Positions 40,700-51,729 are shown, counted from the stretch's first letter. The stretch is 64,000 bases of DNA from Marinobacter sp. es.048 (GCF_900188435.1 NZ_FYFA01000001.1:2322309-2386308), one strand, 5' to 3'. The notes: generated by a model from the letters alone, not told the origin. Numbers and translations are program-made.

Positions 40700-41623
40700 A
40701 TGACGAGCGATCCGGATAACACCGGGCAAGTTAATGCTCTCACGATTGATGTGGAAGACTACTTTCAGGTGGCAGCACTTGCCGAAGCAGTCAATCGTGA
40801 GGATTGGCATTCCATGGAGTACCGGGTTGAGGCCAACACCCACCGCTTATTGGAGTTGTTGGAAAGGCACAGCACCCGTGCAACGTTCTTTACATTGGGC
40901 TGGGTGGCAGAAAAATCGCCCCAACTGGTTCGCGACATCCAGAAAGCGGGACACGAAGTCGCCAGCCACGGTTACAGTCATCAATTGATTTACAACCAGA
41001 CCCCTGAGGTCTTTCGTGAAGAAACCCGGCGCTCAAAACAGATCCTCGAAGATATAACCGGCGAGCCCATTACCGGTTACCGCGCAGCGAGCTATTCCAT
41101 CACCAGCCAGTCACGCTGGGCTCTGGATGTACTGGCCGAGGAAGGGTTTGTGTGGGACTCATCGATATTCCCGGTGCACCACGACCGTTACGGCATGCCC
41201 GGCAGCCCGCGCTGGCCCCACCGTCTGACTACCGATAAGGGCTATGAGCTGGCCGAGTTCCCCTTGAGCACACTGAAGTTTCCCGGATACACACTTCCAA
41301 TCGCCGGCGGCGGCTACTTCCGCCTTTTCCCTTACTGGTTCAGCCGTTGGGGGCTGGGGAGCATCAACCGCCAGGGCCAGCCATTCGTGTTCTACCTCCA
41401 CCCTTGGGAAGTGGACCCGGGCCAGCCAAGGCTGGACGTGAAATGGTTCTCTCGCTTCCGGCACTACAACAACCTGGAGGTTTGCGAACAGCGGCTGGAC
41501 CAGTTGCTGGGCCACTTCCGGTTTACCGCCATGGGCGATGTCTTAAGAAACGAGCAGTTGCTGGAAACGGAACAGCCGGCAACCGCAGGCAAAGAGAAAA
41601 TGGAATTTTCATCACCATGCTAG
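40700..41623 (+). CDS. Polysaccharide deacetylase (DUF3473-type, PEP-CTERM EPS system)
   Basis: The 307-residue NodB-family enzyme has the metal-binding start LTIDVEDYFQV (Asp-Glu-Asp), the His motif VASHGYSHQLIYN and GYRAASYSI. The C-terminal DUF3473 region is GGGYFRLFPYWFSRWG and FYLHPWEVDPGQP. It removes acetyl groups from the polymer or its precursors. The length and C-terminal module match the exosortase-linked deacetylase family. The next gene starts within its last codons (ATGCTAG). Confidence 0.93.
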   Translation: MTSDPDNTGQVNALTIDVEDYFQVAALAEAVNREDWHSMEYRVEANTHRLLELLERHSTRATFFTLGWVAEKSPQLVRDIQKAGHEVASHGYSHQLIYNQTPEVFREETRRSKQILEDITGEPITGYRAASYSITSQSRWALDVLAEEGFVWDSSIFPVHHDRYGMPGSPRWPHRLTTDKGYELAEFPLSTLKFPGYTLPIAGGGYFRLFPYWFSRWGLGSINRQGQPFVFYLHPWEVDPGQPRLDVKWFSRFRHYNNLEVCEQRLDQLLGHFRFTAMGDVLRNEQLLETEQPATAGKEKMEFSSPC

Positions 41624-42774
41624 TCGCACTTTTCTGGCTGTCCCTGATTCTGCTTTTTTACATTTATTTCGGTTACCCACTGATGGCAAGGGCTGTAGCC
41701 ACGCTGCGCCCGAATCCCGTGAACACAAACACCGAACACCAGCCCAAAGTCTCAATACTCATAGCCGCCTACAACGAAGCGAAGGATATCGAAGCCACAC
41801 TGCTGAACAAACTGGAATTGGACTACCCATCCGACAAGCTGGAAATCCTGGTAGTCTCGGACGAATCCGATGACGGCACCGATGACATCATAGAACGTGT
41901 GGCAAGCTCCTCCCGCTTTCCCATACGCCTGTTCCGCCAGGTACCCAGGCAGGGCAAAACCGCCGGCCTGAGCACCCTGATGCCGGAAACCAAAGGCGAA
42001 ATCATTCTGTTCTCCGATGCCAACTCCCAATGGGATGCCCAGGCCGTCAGCCAGCTCTGCAGTAACTTCGCAGACCCGAAAGTGGGCTATGTTACCGGCA
42101 AGATGGTCTATGTGAACGACGACGGCAGCCTGATAGGGGATGGCTGCAGTGCCTACATGAAATACGAGAACTGGCTGCGCGAACAGGAAACCCTCATTGG
42201 TTCAGTGGTCGGTGTAGACGGCGGTATCGACGGCATGCGCAAAGAGCTATACCAACCCCTGCACGCCGACCAGTTACCGGATTTTGTGCAGCCACTGAAA
42301 GTGGTTGAGCAGGGCTACCGCGTGGTCTACGAGCCTCAGGCTTTGCTGAAAGAAGAAGCATTGAACGACAGCGAGAGTGAATTCGGTATGCGGGTAAGGG
42401 TAAGCCTGCGCGCCTTATGGGGGCTAAAAGACATGCGTCATTTGATGAACCCCTTCCGTGACCCGGTGTTCGCATGGCAGTTAATCTCCCATAAATTGCT
42501 TCGTTATGCCGCCTTTACACCATTGGCTACGCTGGCACTGGCAACACTGCTGCTGGCCCCCGCCAAAGGCATATACACCGTGGCGTTTCTGGGCCTGGTC
42601 GTCTTCTTCGCTCTGGCCTGGACCGGTCATAAACGTGAGGCGGGCGGCCAGTCATTGTCTGTAATCTATTCGATTCCATATTACTTCATGCTGCTGAATG
42701 TGGCCTCCTATAAGGCGTGTGTTGCCTTCCTGAGGGGGGAGAAGAAGGTCATCTGGAATCCAAGGAAGGGTTAG
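41617..42774 (+). CDS. Family-2 glycosyltransferase, membrane-bound
   Basis: The start is placed at the ATG at 41617, overlapping the deacetylase stop; the frame to 41347 lies inside the deacetylase gene. The 385-residue protein has an N-terminal membrane helix (FWLSLILLFYIYFGYPLM). The GT-A domain has VSILIAAYNEAKDIEATL, VVSDESDDGTDDII and FSDANSQWD (DxD-like). Two or three C-terminal helices follow. It is a processive-type or single-sugar transferase of the inner membrane; the donor is unknown. Confidence 0.9.
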   Translation: MLVALFWLSLILLFYIYFGYPLMARAVATLRPNPVNTNTEHQPKVSILIAAYNEAKDIEATLLNKLELDYPSDKLEILVVSDESDDGTDDIIERVASSSRFPIRLFRQVPRQGKTAGLSTLMPETKGEIILFSDANSQWDAQAVSQLCSNFADPKVGYVTGKMVYVNDDGSLIGDGCSAYMKYENWLREQETLIGSVVGVDGGIDGMRKELYQPLHADQLPDFVQPLKVVEQGYRVVYEPQALLKEEALNDSESEFGMRVRVSLRALWGLKDMRHLMNPFRDPVFAWQLISHKLLRYAAFTPLATLALATLLLAPAKGIYTVAFLGLVVFFALAWTGHKREAGGQSLSVIYSIPYYFMLLNVASYKACVAFLRGEKKVIWNPRKG

Positions 42775-42777
42775 TTC

Positions 42778-43920
42778 GTGGACTTGCCTAAGCTGGACAG
42801 CGTTCTTGCGTTGCGAAAGCTTCCGGGCCTCGATGGCTTCCGGATGATTGCGGTTATGGCGGTTGTGCTGGCCCATTCCGGTGTTGGGTCGTTCTTTTCA
42901 GCCCGCCACGGCGTTGCCGGATTTTTTGTGCTAAGCGGCTTTCTGATCACCTGGTTGTTGCTCAAAGAGTACGAGAAAGCCGGTCGCATATCGCTACGTG
43001 ATTTTTACATGCGTCGCTCGCTCAGAATTTTCCCGGCTTACTACGCCTTTCTCTTTGCATCCATCAGCTGGGATCTGTTTCGCGGCAATGACGATATCAA
43101 GGATGTCATATTGCCCGGCCTATTCTATCTGATGAACTACCACAATGCGCTGGAAGGGCATTCCAGTTCGTCACTGGCCCACCTGTGGTCACTGGCCATT
43201 GAGGAGCAGTTCTACCTTTTGTGGCCCATGGTTTTTATGTTTTTGATAAAACGGGGCCGAAACTTTGCCATCGGTTTTTTGGTTATTGTAAGTGTCATGG
43301 TTATGGCCTGGAGAACTTACAGCTTCTCAATACTGGACTTCGGAACTTCCTACGCTTATAACGCCTTTGACACTCGCTTTGACAATCTCGCTATTGGTTG
43401 CGCGATGGCTTTTCTGCTAGAGAAAAAACATTTTCTGAAGTTTGCTGACAAGGTAAGTAGCCGACCTTGGATGCCCATCATAACTTTGGTGTTTCTGACG
43501 CTGTCCCGCCAAGCTGTAGGAAGCGACTACACCTATGGTCCGGCATTTACGGTGGATGCGCTACTGCTTGCAGTACTACTGCTCCAACTTATGCGCTTAA
43601 GCCAGGGGCGGTTCTGGGGGTGGCTTAATCACCCCGCGGCTATCTATTTGGGGCTTATTAGTTATCCCATTTATCTATGGCACGTGTGGGGTATTCAGGC
43701 GGGAAACAAGCTCAATTTTCTGCCCGAATCCATACAGATTTTAGCAGGTGTATTCATTAGTTGTGCGCTGGCGGCGATTTCTTATCACTTTCTGGAAAAA
43801 CCCTTTCTTTCTCTTAAGCAAAAATATGAGAAAGCCGGGAAGAGTTCGAATTCAACGCTTGCTGCAGCGAGACCGGAGAAGTTGGGAACAGGTGTGTTTG
43901 AGAAGCATAAGAAAAACTGA
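42778..43920 (+). CDS. Acyltransferase-3 family O-acyltransferase
   Basis: GTG start at 42778, four bases after the previous stop. The 380-residue protein has about ten membrane helices and the family signatures LPGLDGFRMIAVMAVVLAH, FFSARHGVAGFFVLSGFLI, FYMRRSLRIFPAYYAFLF and HLWSLAIEEQFYLLWP with the essential His. It transfers acyl (often acetyl or succinyl) groups to a sugar of the EPS repeat. The C-terminal tail is basic and cytoplasmic. Confidence 0.92.
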   Translation: MDLPKLDSVLALRKLPGLDGFRMIAVMAVVLAHSGVGSFFSARHGVAGFFVLSGFLITWLLLKEYEKAGRISLRDFYMRRSLRIFPAYYAFLFASISWDLFRGNDDIKDVILPGLFYLMNYHNALEGHSSSSLAHLWSLAIEEQFYLLWPMVFMFLIKRGRNFAIGFLVIVSVMVMAWRTYSFSILDFGTSYAYNAFDTRFDNLAIGCAMAFLLEKKHFLKFADKVSSRPWMPIITLVFLTLSRQAVGSDYTYGPAFTVDALLLAVLLLQLMRLSQGRFWGWLNHPAAIYLGLISYPIYLWHVWGIQAGNKLNFLPESIQILAGVFISCALAAISYHFLEKPFLSLKQKYEKAGKSSNSTLAAARPEKLGTGVFEKHKKN

Positions 43921-43996
43921 GGAATTTCCATTTTATTAACGGCGCCCGCCCTGAATAATGGCGCGGGTAATATCTTAAGTTCAAGGATGGAATGCT

Positions 43997-44674
43997 ATGA
44001 GCTATCTAAGAAGGTTACTTAAGCGGTTGCCGAATAAATATTTAATAACTTTAAAAAAAGTTTATTATAAGGGAAAAATACTTTGCGGTGATTTCAGGTC
44101 TCAGGAAGCCGAGTTCAATATAATTGAACGAGTTGTGAGAGAGGGCGATAGAGTGATAGATATAGGTGCGAATGTTGGGCACTATACACTAAAGCTATCC
44201 GGATTGGTTGGCAGAGAAGGAAGAGTATTGGCATTTGAACCAATATCCGAGACTTTCGACATGCTTACCAGTAATGTAAGTTATTCAGGATTAAAGAATG
44301 TAACACTGATAAATGGTGCAGTGTCCGATAATGTAAAGGAGGCTAAATTCACGATACCAAAAGAAAACCTTTATCAGTCGTATATGGATGAAACTGGCGA
44401 CCTTCCTATTATGGCATTTGCCTTGAGCTCTTTTATACCCAAGAACTGGAACCTGACGTTCATTAAGATTGATGCTGAAGGTTGTGACGAGAGCATTATT
44501 GCTTCTGCAATAGACGTGTTGAATATTTTTAGGCCGATTGTCATGTCCGAGATCGGTCAAAAAACAGCCGAAGCTTTGGTGTGTAGTTTGGAAAATTATG
44601 CCGTATGGGGAGTTAAGGGTTCACATAATAAGTTTTTAGTGCCGAATGAGAAGTTGAGATTATTTGAGACCTGA
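43997..44674 (+). CDS. FkbM-family methyltransferase
   Basis: The 225-residue protein has the SAM-binding region RVIDIGANVGHYTLKLSGLV, followed by RVLAFEPISETFDMLTSNVS and the FIKIDAEGCDESIIASA motif characteristic of FkbM. It probably O-methylates a sugar of the repeat unit. The gene is much richer in A/T than the EPS genes to its left, and this shift marks the start of a more variable, probably horizontally acquired part of the locus. Confidence 0.9.
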   Translation: MSYLRRLLKRLPNKYLITLKKVYYKGKILCGDFRSQEAEFNIIERVVREGDRVIDIGANVGHYTLKLSGLVGREGRVLAFEPISETFDMLTSNVSYSGLKNVTLINGAVSDNVKEAKFTIPKENLYQSYMDETGDLPIMAFALSSFIPKNWNLTFIKIDAEGCDESIIASAIDVLNIFRPIVMSEIGQKTAEALVCSLENYAVWGVKGSHNKFLVPNEKLRLFET

Positions 44675-44763
44675 GAATTTTTCGGGTTTAAATACGTGGA
44701 GCTGTTGGAATGGCTAACTAGGGCGTTTTTCCTTTAGGATTTCATTTAAGGATGATCCATCAT

Positions 44764-45897
44764 ATGGGGATGAAGGTACTTCACCTGATTGATAGTGGTG
44801 GCCTCTATGGTGCTGAGAAGATGCTGTTGAGCCTGGTTCAAGAACAGATGGAGCAGGGCCTTAAGCCGATTATTCTGAGTGCAGGTGAGCCGGATATCGT
44901 TAATAAAGCTATCGAGGTAGAGGCAAGAAGGAAGGGACTACCTATCTTTCCTTGGCGAATGAAGTCTGGCCTTAACTTGAAAGAGTCTTGGAAAATTCTG
45001 AAATGGGCGCAGGGAAATCACTTTAATCTTCTTCACTCACATGGGTTTAAGTTTAATGTACTTCTGGGGCTGTACCCTGAAAAGCTCAGGCGCATTCCGA
45101 TGATTGCCACTCTACATGGATACGTCCATGCCCAGCGGTTTTCAAAAATGTGGCTTTATGAATCTCTCGACCGCTTCGCCATCCGCCGCATGAGAGGCGT
45201 GGTTCTTGTGGGCGAGGCAATGAATAAGGAGTTCCCAGGAAAGCTCTCAAGCGGCCAGGCCGTTACTATTCGGAATGGTCTGGATATTTCAGAACTCCAG
45301 AAATCATCCCTGGATTCACTGGATGAGCCGTTCAAATCGTTTTTCGGCGACCATGAACCTGTGATGCTCGGGGTCGGAAGGCTTTCCAGAGAAAAAGGAT
45401 TCGACAGGTTGGTCTCAGCCTTTTCCGAATTCAGAAAAGAATATCCTAAATCAGGACTGGTTATTGTTGGTGAGGGTAAACTCCGCCATCGATTAGAGGC
45501 GTTGGTTGCAAAGCTGGGTATTCAGGACGATGTGCTCATGCCTGGATACTGCGGCACCGTACCTACGCTGTTGAGACAGTCACAGGTGCTGGTTATGCCT
45601 TCTCTGACAGAGGGGTTGCCAATTACTCTTCTTGAGGCGATATCTTTAAAAGTTCCTGTAGTTGCCTCCGCTGTCGGCGAAATACCGAAGGTTCTTGGCG
45701 ACGGAAAGGGCGGTGAGCTCCTCGGCGACATAGAGCCGGCCACTATTGCCAGAGCTGTTGAACTGTCAATCAATGACCAAGAGCGATCCCGGCGCCAAGT
45801 GGATTGGGCGTATGAAACAATGGTTAAAGATTACTCTTCAGCGACCATGGCGAGCAGTTACCTCAAATTCTACGAAAGAGTTCTTGGTACACCATGA
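44764..45897 (+). CDS. Family-4 glycosyltransferase
   Basis: AAGGA at 44748 favours the ATG at 44764; 44752 overlaps that site and 44770 is the alternative. The 377-residue GT-B enzyme has MKVLHLIDSGGLYGAEKML, LLHSHGFKFNVLLG and LGVGRLSREKGFDRLVSAF. The donor-site motif is PSLTEGLPITLLEAISLKVP with two conserved glutamates. It adds a sugar to the lipid-linked repeat. Its stop overlaps the next start (ATGA). Confidence 0.92.
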   Translation: MGMKVLHLIDSGGLYGAEKMLLSLVQEQMEQGLKPIILSAGEPDIVNKAIEVEARRKGLPIFPWRMKSGLNLKESWKILKWAQGNHFNLLHSHGFKFNVLLGLYPEKLRRIPMIATLHGYVHAQRFSKMWLYESLDRFAIRRMRGVVLVGEAMNKEFPGKLSSGQAVTIRNGLDISELQKSSLDSLDEPFKSFFGDHEPVMLGVGRLSREKGFDRLVSAFSEFRKEYPKSGLVIVGEGKLRHRLEALVAKLGIQDDVLMPGYCGTVPTLLRQSQVLVMPSLTEGLPITLLEAISLKVPVVASAVGEIPKVLGDGKGGELLGDIEPATIARAVELSINDQERSRRQVDWAYETMVKDYSSATMASSYLKFYERVLGTP

Positions 45898-47150
45898 TTA
45901 TCCGTTCCGCCCGGTTTCTCCTGACACGACTATTTTTCCTGGCAATGGGTTTGCCAATCGGTCGATACCGGAAGGACGTAGAGCACCTATGGAGCCTGAG
46001 CGAAGAAGCCAGGGCTGATAGCCTGGGCCGATTGTTGGCTCACAACCGCCCTTTGAATTCGACTGGTTCAGTAGTCAGCGGACTGGAAGATTTGAGGTCG
46101 TCTCCATCATTGTCCAAGAGGCAACTCCGCAGTCAAACCACCCATGGGCAAGAAAAGCGTGGGAAGCGCGGGTTTGGCCGTCATACAGCAGGTACAACCG
46201 GGGAGCCCACTCAAATCACGCTTGACCGGAAGGAGCTGGCCCGAATGCTGGCTGTTCGTGATTACTGCTTCCGGCACTACGGCCTAAAGCTTGGTCAGCG
46301 AGAGGCAAGGTTGTGGGGCAGGCCAGAAGCCGGCATTAAATCCCGGCTCAAGAACTTTGTAATGAACAGGCGGGTTTTTCATCCGGTAGGCGCTCAAGCT
46401 AAGGATGAAGTGGCAGACCTGCTAAGCTGGAAACCGGATTACCTGTACGGTTATGCGTCTTTGTTACTCGAAGCGGCGCAAATTCTTGATGGTATGGAGA
46501 TCGAATTCGATCCACCGAGATGTGTGGTGTGCACGGCAGAGTCTATTCTCCCGGCTCAAAAGGCTTATATATCGAGAGCATTTAAGGCTCCGGTAGCTGA
46601 AGAATATGGTTCAACCGAGTTTGATGTTATTGCTTTCGAGTGCACCACAGGGCATCGTCATTTGGTGAATCCTTGGCTCATCGTTGAGGAGGGTGAAGAC
46701 AACGGCTTGATATCCGATGTTTCTCGTACGAGCCAGAGTCTAATTAGGTATCAGCTGGGTGACTTATTCGCGATAAAGGGTTTAGGTTGTGGCGCTCTGG
46801 GAGCTGTCGAATCTATTGAACAGTTGCAAGGTAGAACACTCGATAGGTTTTTTTATCTTAGTGAGGGTAACAAAATCCATGCATCAGCTTTCTCAAAGCT
46901 TTTTGACCAATATCTTACAGAAACTAAAGACCTTTTTCTGTTTTCCCTGCGTCAGGATGCCTATAGCGAACTTAAAGTGTTTATCGATAGCGCCCCTAAG
47001 AATGGCACGACCGATCTCAAGGAGTTTCTGGAGCGAGAAATAAGCGGTTTCGCAGGTGTTCGCATTGGTGTAGAGGTATCTGTAGTTGCAAATCGTGACA
47101 GGAGTGAGAAGCGGAATTATTTTGTGCAAAACATGAAGGCCCCTGAATGA
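45894..47150 (+). CDS. CapK/PaaK-like adenylate-forming protein
   Basis: The 418-residue protein resembles the phenylacetate-CoA-ligase-like CapK proteins of capsule loci. It has the phosphate-loop region RHTAGTTGEPTQITLDR, DYLYGYASLLLEAA, the VAEEYGSTEFDVIAFEC motif near the adenylate site and SLIRYQLGDLFAI. These proteins probably activate a carboxylic or amino acid that decorates the polysaccharide. It overlaps both neighbours by four bases and is followed by a CapA-like gene, which supports a joint decoration step. Confidence 0.87.
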   Translation: MIIRSARFLLTRLFFLAMGLPIGRYRKDVEHLWSLSEEARADSLGRLLAHNRPLNSTGSVVSGLEDLRSSPSLSKRQLRSQTTHGQEKRGKRGFGRHTAGTTGEPTQITLDRKELARMLAVRDYCFRHYGLKLGQREARLWGRPEAGIKSRLKNFVMNRRVFHPVGAQAKDEVADLLSWKPDYLYGYASLLLEAAQILDGMEIEFDPPRCVVCTAESILPAQKAYISRAFKAPVAEEYGSTEFDVIAFECTTGHRHLVNPWLIVEEGEDNGLISDVSRTSQSLIRYQLGDLFAIKGLGCGALGAVESIEQLQGRTLDRFFYLSEGNKIHASAFSKLFDQYLTETKDLFLFSLRQDAYSELKVFIDSAPKNGTTDLKEFLEREISGFAGVRIGVEVSVVANRDRSEKRNYFVQNMKAPE

Positions 47151-48259
47151 GTAAGTTAAGTGCAGGCAGACTAACAATCTCCGCAGTTGGTGATATATCG
47201 CTTGGAGATCATCCCGTATGTGCTGGAATCGGTATGCGGAAAGCGTTTACAGAGCGAAAAGAAAAGGTGCTGAGTGGCGTGGCACATGCTCTGAATGACT
47301 CGGATGTGTGCATTGGTAATCTTGAAACGGTTACGTCAGATATTGGTCTTAATCCCTACTGGCTGCCATCGTACGAGATGCGAGGTAGTCCCTCGGCACT
47401 AAAATACATCAGAGCTGCAGGTATCGATATTCTTGGTGTTGCAAACAACCATGCTATGCAACACGGCAGGGAAGCTTTCAATGACATGGTAAAGCAAAGC
47501 TTGGACGCTGGATTTTCAGTCATTGGCTTGGATGAGGGAGGTAGAGCACGCTTGGAAACAATTGCGCATGAGAATGGCGAAGAGAGTATCGTTTACTCAA
47601 TCTCGACTCGCCCTGAAGAGTGGGATGATAATCCAGATGATGTACCATACAGTCTCCGAACACACACAGAAAAGTTGGTTGAGGAGGCTAAAGAGCTTCG
47701 ACAACAGTGTTCTGGCTTTCTGATATGCTCAATGCACTGGGGCCTGGAGTTTTTGGACTATCCGGGGCCTGATCAAGTGGAACTGGCACACCTGCTTATT
47801 GACGCTGGTGTGGACGTTATACTCGGACACCATCCTCACGTTCTGCAGCCAGTTGAACGCTATAAAGATGGCCTGATTTTCTATTCGCTAGGTAATTTTG
47901 CGTTCGACTTGTGGCCCCGAGCCACGAAACTAACAACGATTGCAAAGGTCAAACTCGTAAAAGGCGTGATGCCGGATTATGAGTGCGTGCCCGTGGAGAT
48001 TAGAGACGATTTCACATTGGCTATCGCTTCACCATCGGCAGCAGAAGAAATTGGCAACTTGTTGTCGTGGGAGAGGTATATGGCCTTGCCGGACAAGCCT
48101 GTTGATGAACAGGACTACTATTTGCGCTACAGAAATGAAAGAAAAAAGTTCCGATATTCTAGCTACCAATATTTTCTCAAAAACGCGTTTAGATACCCAC
48201 CGTGGTTCTTTATTCAGTCACTGGCCCGAACGGGCCTGAGACGTTTAACCGGCACTTGA
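47147..48259 (+). CDS. CapA-family (PGA_cap) metallophosphatase-like protein
   Basis: The 370-residue protein starts with an ATGA overlap. It has the calcineurin-like CapA signatures ISAVGDISLGDHPV, DVCIGNLETVTSD, ILGVANNHAMQHG, HWGLEFLDYP and VDVILGHHPHVLQPVE. CapA is required for poly-gamma-glutamate capsule export, and homologues occur in many EPS loci with unclear enzymology. There is no signal peptide, unlike membrane-anchored CapA. Adjacent CapK-like adenylation protein suggests processing of an amino-acid-type substituent. Confidence 0.9.
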   Translation: MSKLSAGRLTISAVGDISLGDHPVCAGIGMRKAFTERKEKVLSGVAHALNDSDVCIGNLETVTSDIGLNPYWLPSYEMRGSPSALKYIRAAGIDILGVANNHAMQHGREAFNDMVKQSLDAGFSVIGLDEGGRARLETIAHENGEESIVYSISTRPEEWDDNPDDVPYSLRTHTEKLVEEAKELRQQCSGFLICSMHWGLEFLDYPGPDQVELAHLLIDAGVDVILGHHPHVLQPVERYKDGLIFYSLGNFAFDLWPRATKLTTIAKVKLVKGVMPDYECVPVEIRDDFTLAIASPSAAEEIGNLLSWERYMALPDKPVDEQDYYLRYRNERKKFRYSSYQYFLKNAFRYPPWFFIQSLARTGLRRLTGT

Positions 48260-48274
48260 GAAAGCAAAAGCTAC

Positions 48275-49459
48275 TTAATTAAGGGCATTGATGATTTCAT
48301 TGAGGCGGGCTTTATCGTTCTCCCAGTTGTATTTATCGCGAATAGCTCGGTAGCCGTTTTCGCCCAGCTCTTGACGAACGGCTGGGGTTTTTAGATAGTC
48401 GAGCTTCTCAGCAATGTCCGCTGGATCCAGGTCGCGACAGACAACACCACAGTTCGCTTCTTCTATGATGCGTTGGATTGGCAACACTTCAGTTGTCAGT
48501 ACTGGAAGCCCTGCTAGCATGTAATCGAAGATTTTATTGGGGATAGTGTGGTTCCAATGGCCACATACCCGATAGGTCAGAGCACCGACGTTAGCATTGG
48601 CCATAAGCTGGTCCACATCTTCTTGCGAGAGCCATCCATGCACCCGCACAGATTCCTCGATATCCAACTTTCTGGCCAGGTTGATCAATTTTTCCTTGCA
48701 TGCACCTTTCCCGACAATGTCCACCTGAATTGTACTTTTAGCATTGCCTTTCTCGATGTAATGGCCAACAGCCTCGATGAGTAAATCCAGACCCCTGAGT
48801 TCAGTTAGGAAACCAACGTAAACGATTCTCAGAGTTTCGCCATTGTGTTTGTGCCGGTAGTTATTGTACTTTTCAATAGGTGGGGTGTTACTCACTATTG
48901 ACACTCTCTCTGTTGGCACACCCATGGCGAGGAGCCGATCCCGGGATTCTGCGATCATCACGATAGTGTGATCTACTTTGGGCAACACCGCCTTTTCATA
49001 ACGTGCCGCAAGATTGGGGTTTTTGACAATACTGTCCAGCCAGGATCGGTCGGAATGTTTTGCAGAAGACCTGTACATTTCCGGGTAGACTTCCGCCATA
49101 TCGAACACTACCTTCGCCGGTCCGAAGCGGGCAATTAAGGTGGCAGCGCTAACCAGGGGAAGGTCCCGCACTATAATTACTGGCTTGGGCGCGCCCTTGA
49201 TAGCCTTTGATATCGTGTAGAGCCAGATTGGATTAAACCAAAGGGGCATATTTATCAGCTTTTGAATCACTCTCGGTAATCGTTGGGTCCGCGGAATGCG
49301 ACGAATCTGAAAACCTGGGGTAGATTCATTGGTGGGTTTCTGGTCCAAGTTTCTGGCGATTATCGTGACGGCGTTGCCGGCTTCGTTGAGTGACTTTGCA
49401 AGCTTTTCTACGCGGACGTCCCAAGGGTAGTCCTCTTTGTATACGATAAATATCTCCAA
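48275..49459 (-). CDS. Family-4 glycosyltransferase on the opposite strand
   Basis: The 394-residue GT-B enzyme has MEIFIVYKEDYPWDVRVEKLAKSL, YVGFLTELRGLDLLIEAV and VRVHGWLSQEDVDQL. The donor region is FDYMLAGLPVLTTEVLPIQ. It is the only glycosyltransferase gene of the EPS region read leftwards and it converges on capA. Its inverted orientation next to an IS cluster suggests a local rearrangement. No clear promoter is seen on its upstream side. Confidence 0.9.
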   Translation of the reverse strand: MEIFIVYKEDYPWDVRVEKLAKSLNEAGNAVTIIARNLDQKPTNESTPGFQIRRIPRTQRLPRVIQKLINMPLWFNPIWLYTISKAIKGAPKPVIIVRDLPLVSAATLIARFGPAKVVFDMAEVYPEMYRSSAKHSDRSWLDSIVKNPNLAARYEKAVLPKVDHTIVMIAESRDRLLAMGVPTERVSIVSNTPPIEKYNNYRHKHNGETLRIVYVGFLTELRGLDLLIEAVGHYIEKGNAKSTIQVDIVGKGACKEKLINLARKLDIEESVRVHGWLSQEDVDQLMANANVGALTYRVCGHWNHTIPNKIFDYMLAGLPVLTTEVLPIQRIIEEANCGVVCRDLDPADIAEKLDYLKTPAVRQELGENGYRAIRDKYNWENDKARLNEIINALN

Positions 49460-49836
49460 ACCCAGCTAACTCCCTGTAACAGTGCTCGATATGCAAATGG
49501 GCAAATAGTGTACCAGTAACAGTTAGCTGCCAGCACGCGGTTCCCTGTTTGGTCATGGGAGCCATGCGCCGCAATGATAGGCTTTAAACCTCTGTTCCTG
49601 GCATCACCGTCTCTCTGCTTGAATTTTGCTTGGCCGCAGGTCAAGACCATTCATTCAATTATGGACAACTAGGTAGAGGTGTTGCTCAGACCTGTTAAGT
49701 CCTCCCCATTTAAACTGGGAATTCTGGCACGATAGAGTCGTGGTTCAGAGGTTATGCCATTAGGCGACCTGTAGTGGTTCAATGATTCCGGACACCAATG
49801 TAGGTGGTAATATCGCCACCATAAACGAGGTGTCTG

Positions 49837-50145
49837 ATGACCAGAAAGTGACGTTCTTTTTCTCCTGAGTTCAAACAGGAAGCAGCCAGCCTGGTGCTGG
49901 ATCAAGGTTACACGATTCCCCAGGCGAGCGTGTCCCTGGGAATTGGTGAAAGCGCTATCCGGCGCTGGGTTAACCAACTGACCGAGGAGCGTGACGGTGT
50001 CACCCCGAAGGGCAAGGCGTTAACCCCGGAGCAGCGCCGTATTGAGGAGCTGGAAGCCCTCTGCAAGCGCCTTGAACAGGAGAAAGACATACTAAAAAAG
50101 GCTACCGCTCTCTTGATGTCGGACGACATGAATCGTACGCCCTGA
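49837..50145 (+). pseudogene. IS3-group OrfA with TGA at codon 5
   Basis: Reading from ATG at 49837 gives MTRK-stop-RSFSPEFKQEAASLVLDQG. The TGA at 49849-49851 replaces a CGA-type Arg codon. The rest is the usual OrfA: a helix-turn-helix (ASVSLGIGESAIRRWV) and a leucine-zipper region (IEELEALCKRLEQEKDILKKA). Internal re-initiation at the TTG/CTG near 49893 is conceivable but would lose the first helix. Confidence 0.8.
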
Positions 50146-50165
50146 TAGACCAGTTGAGTGAGCAA

Positions 50166-50999
<834 letters not shown>

Positions 51000-51729
51000 C
51001 CACTACACAAGGATTTTCGCTTCGCCCCAAACGCAATAAGACAGCCAAGCACTTTCAGCCGCTTCAGCAGGCCAATCTTCCCAACCACCTTTGGGGTGTG
51101 ATTTCGTTCATTTGCGCCGTTCTAAGGCCGGTTTCTGCGTCTGCTGACGATCCTTGAGCTGTTTACCCGCAAATGCCTTGGCATCATGGCATATTTTCCG
51201 GGTGGCTCGGAGGTCTTCGAGGCCGACAACTGTTCCGAGTTCGCCGGCAAAGTCATGGACTGATTGGCGTATGAGAGTAAAATAAAAACCGACTTCTTAC
51301 GACTGGGTAAGCCCATCAAGAATGCAAGTGTGGAATCCTTCAATGGGTGACTTCTACAGGAACCCCTGAACGACAACAGTTTCTTGTTGTTGGCATACGC
51401 CAAGGAAGAAGATCGAAGCGTGGAGGATGTTCTACAACCAAGTCCGCCCCATCCCGCATTGGAGTGGTCCATGCCGTTGGGCAATCTAGAAAATGCGGCT
51501 TCTCGGCGCGAACAGCAACAACTGGAGTCGGATTTTCCGGCTCTGGCTGAACCTAATGTGGAGTCAGGGCCAGGCTTGCCAGATGATCAATTCTTAACGG
51601 TAACTGTCCTGAGTAATCGGTTTATATTGTGTTAAGTTTTGTGGGATGTTTGTCGTAGTGGGAACTTGGATAAAGTACTGAGTCTAAGGATTGCTATTGT
51701 TCGGCAGGCGGCAAACTTTGGAGCATTTC

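Noticed and set aside
41347..41616. N-terminal extension of the membrane GT2 enzyme to 41347
   Set aside because: It lies inside the deacetylase gene and reads as a Pro/Gly/Arg-rich shadow; the ATG at 41617 begins with a proper membrane helix.
49408..49650. 80-codon minus-strand frame upstream of the leftward GT4
   Set aside because: It overlaps the GT4 start in another frame and gives no recognisable protein; a gene fragment is possible but unsupported.
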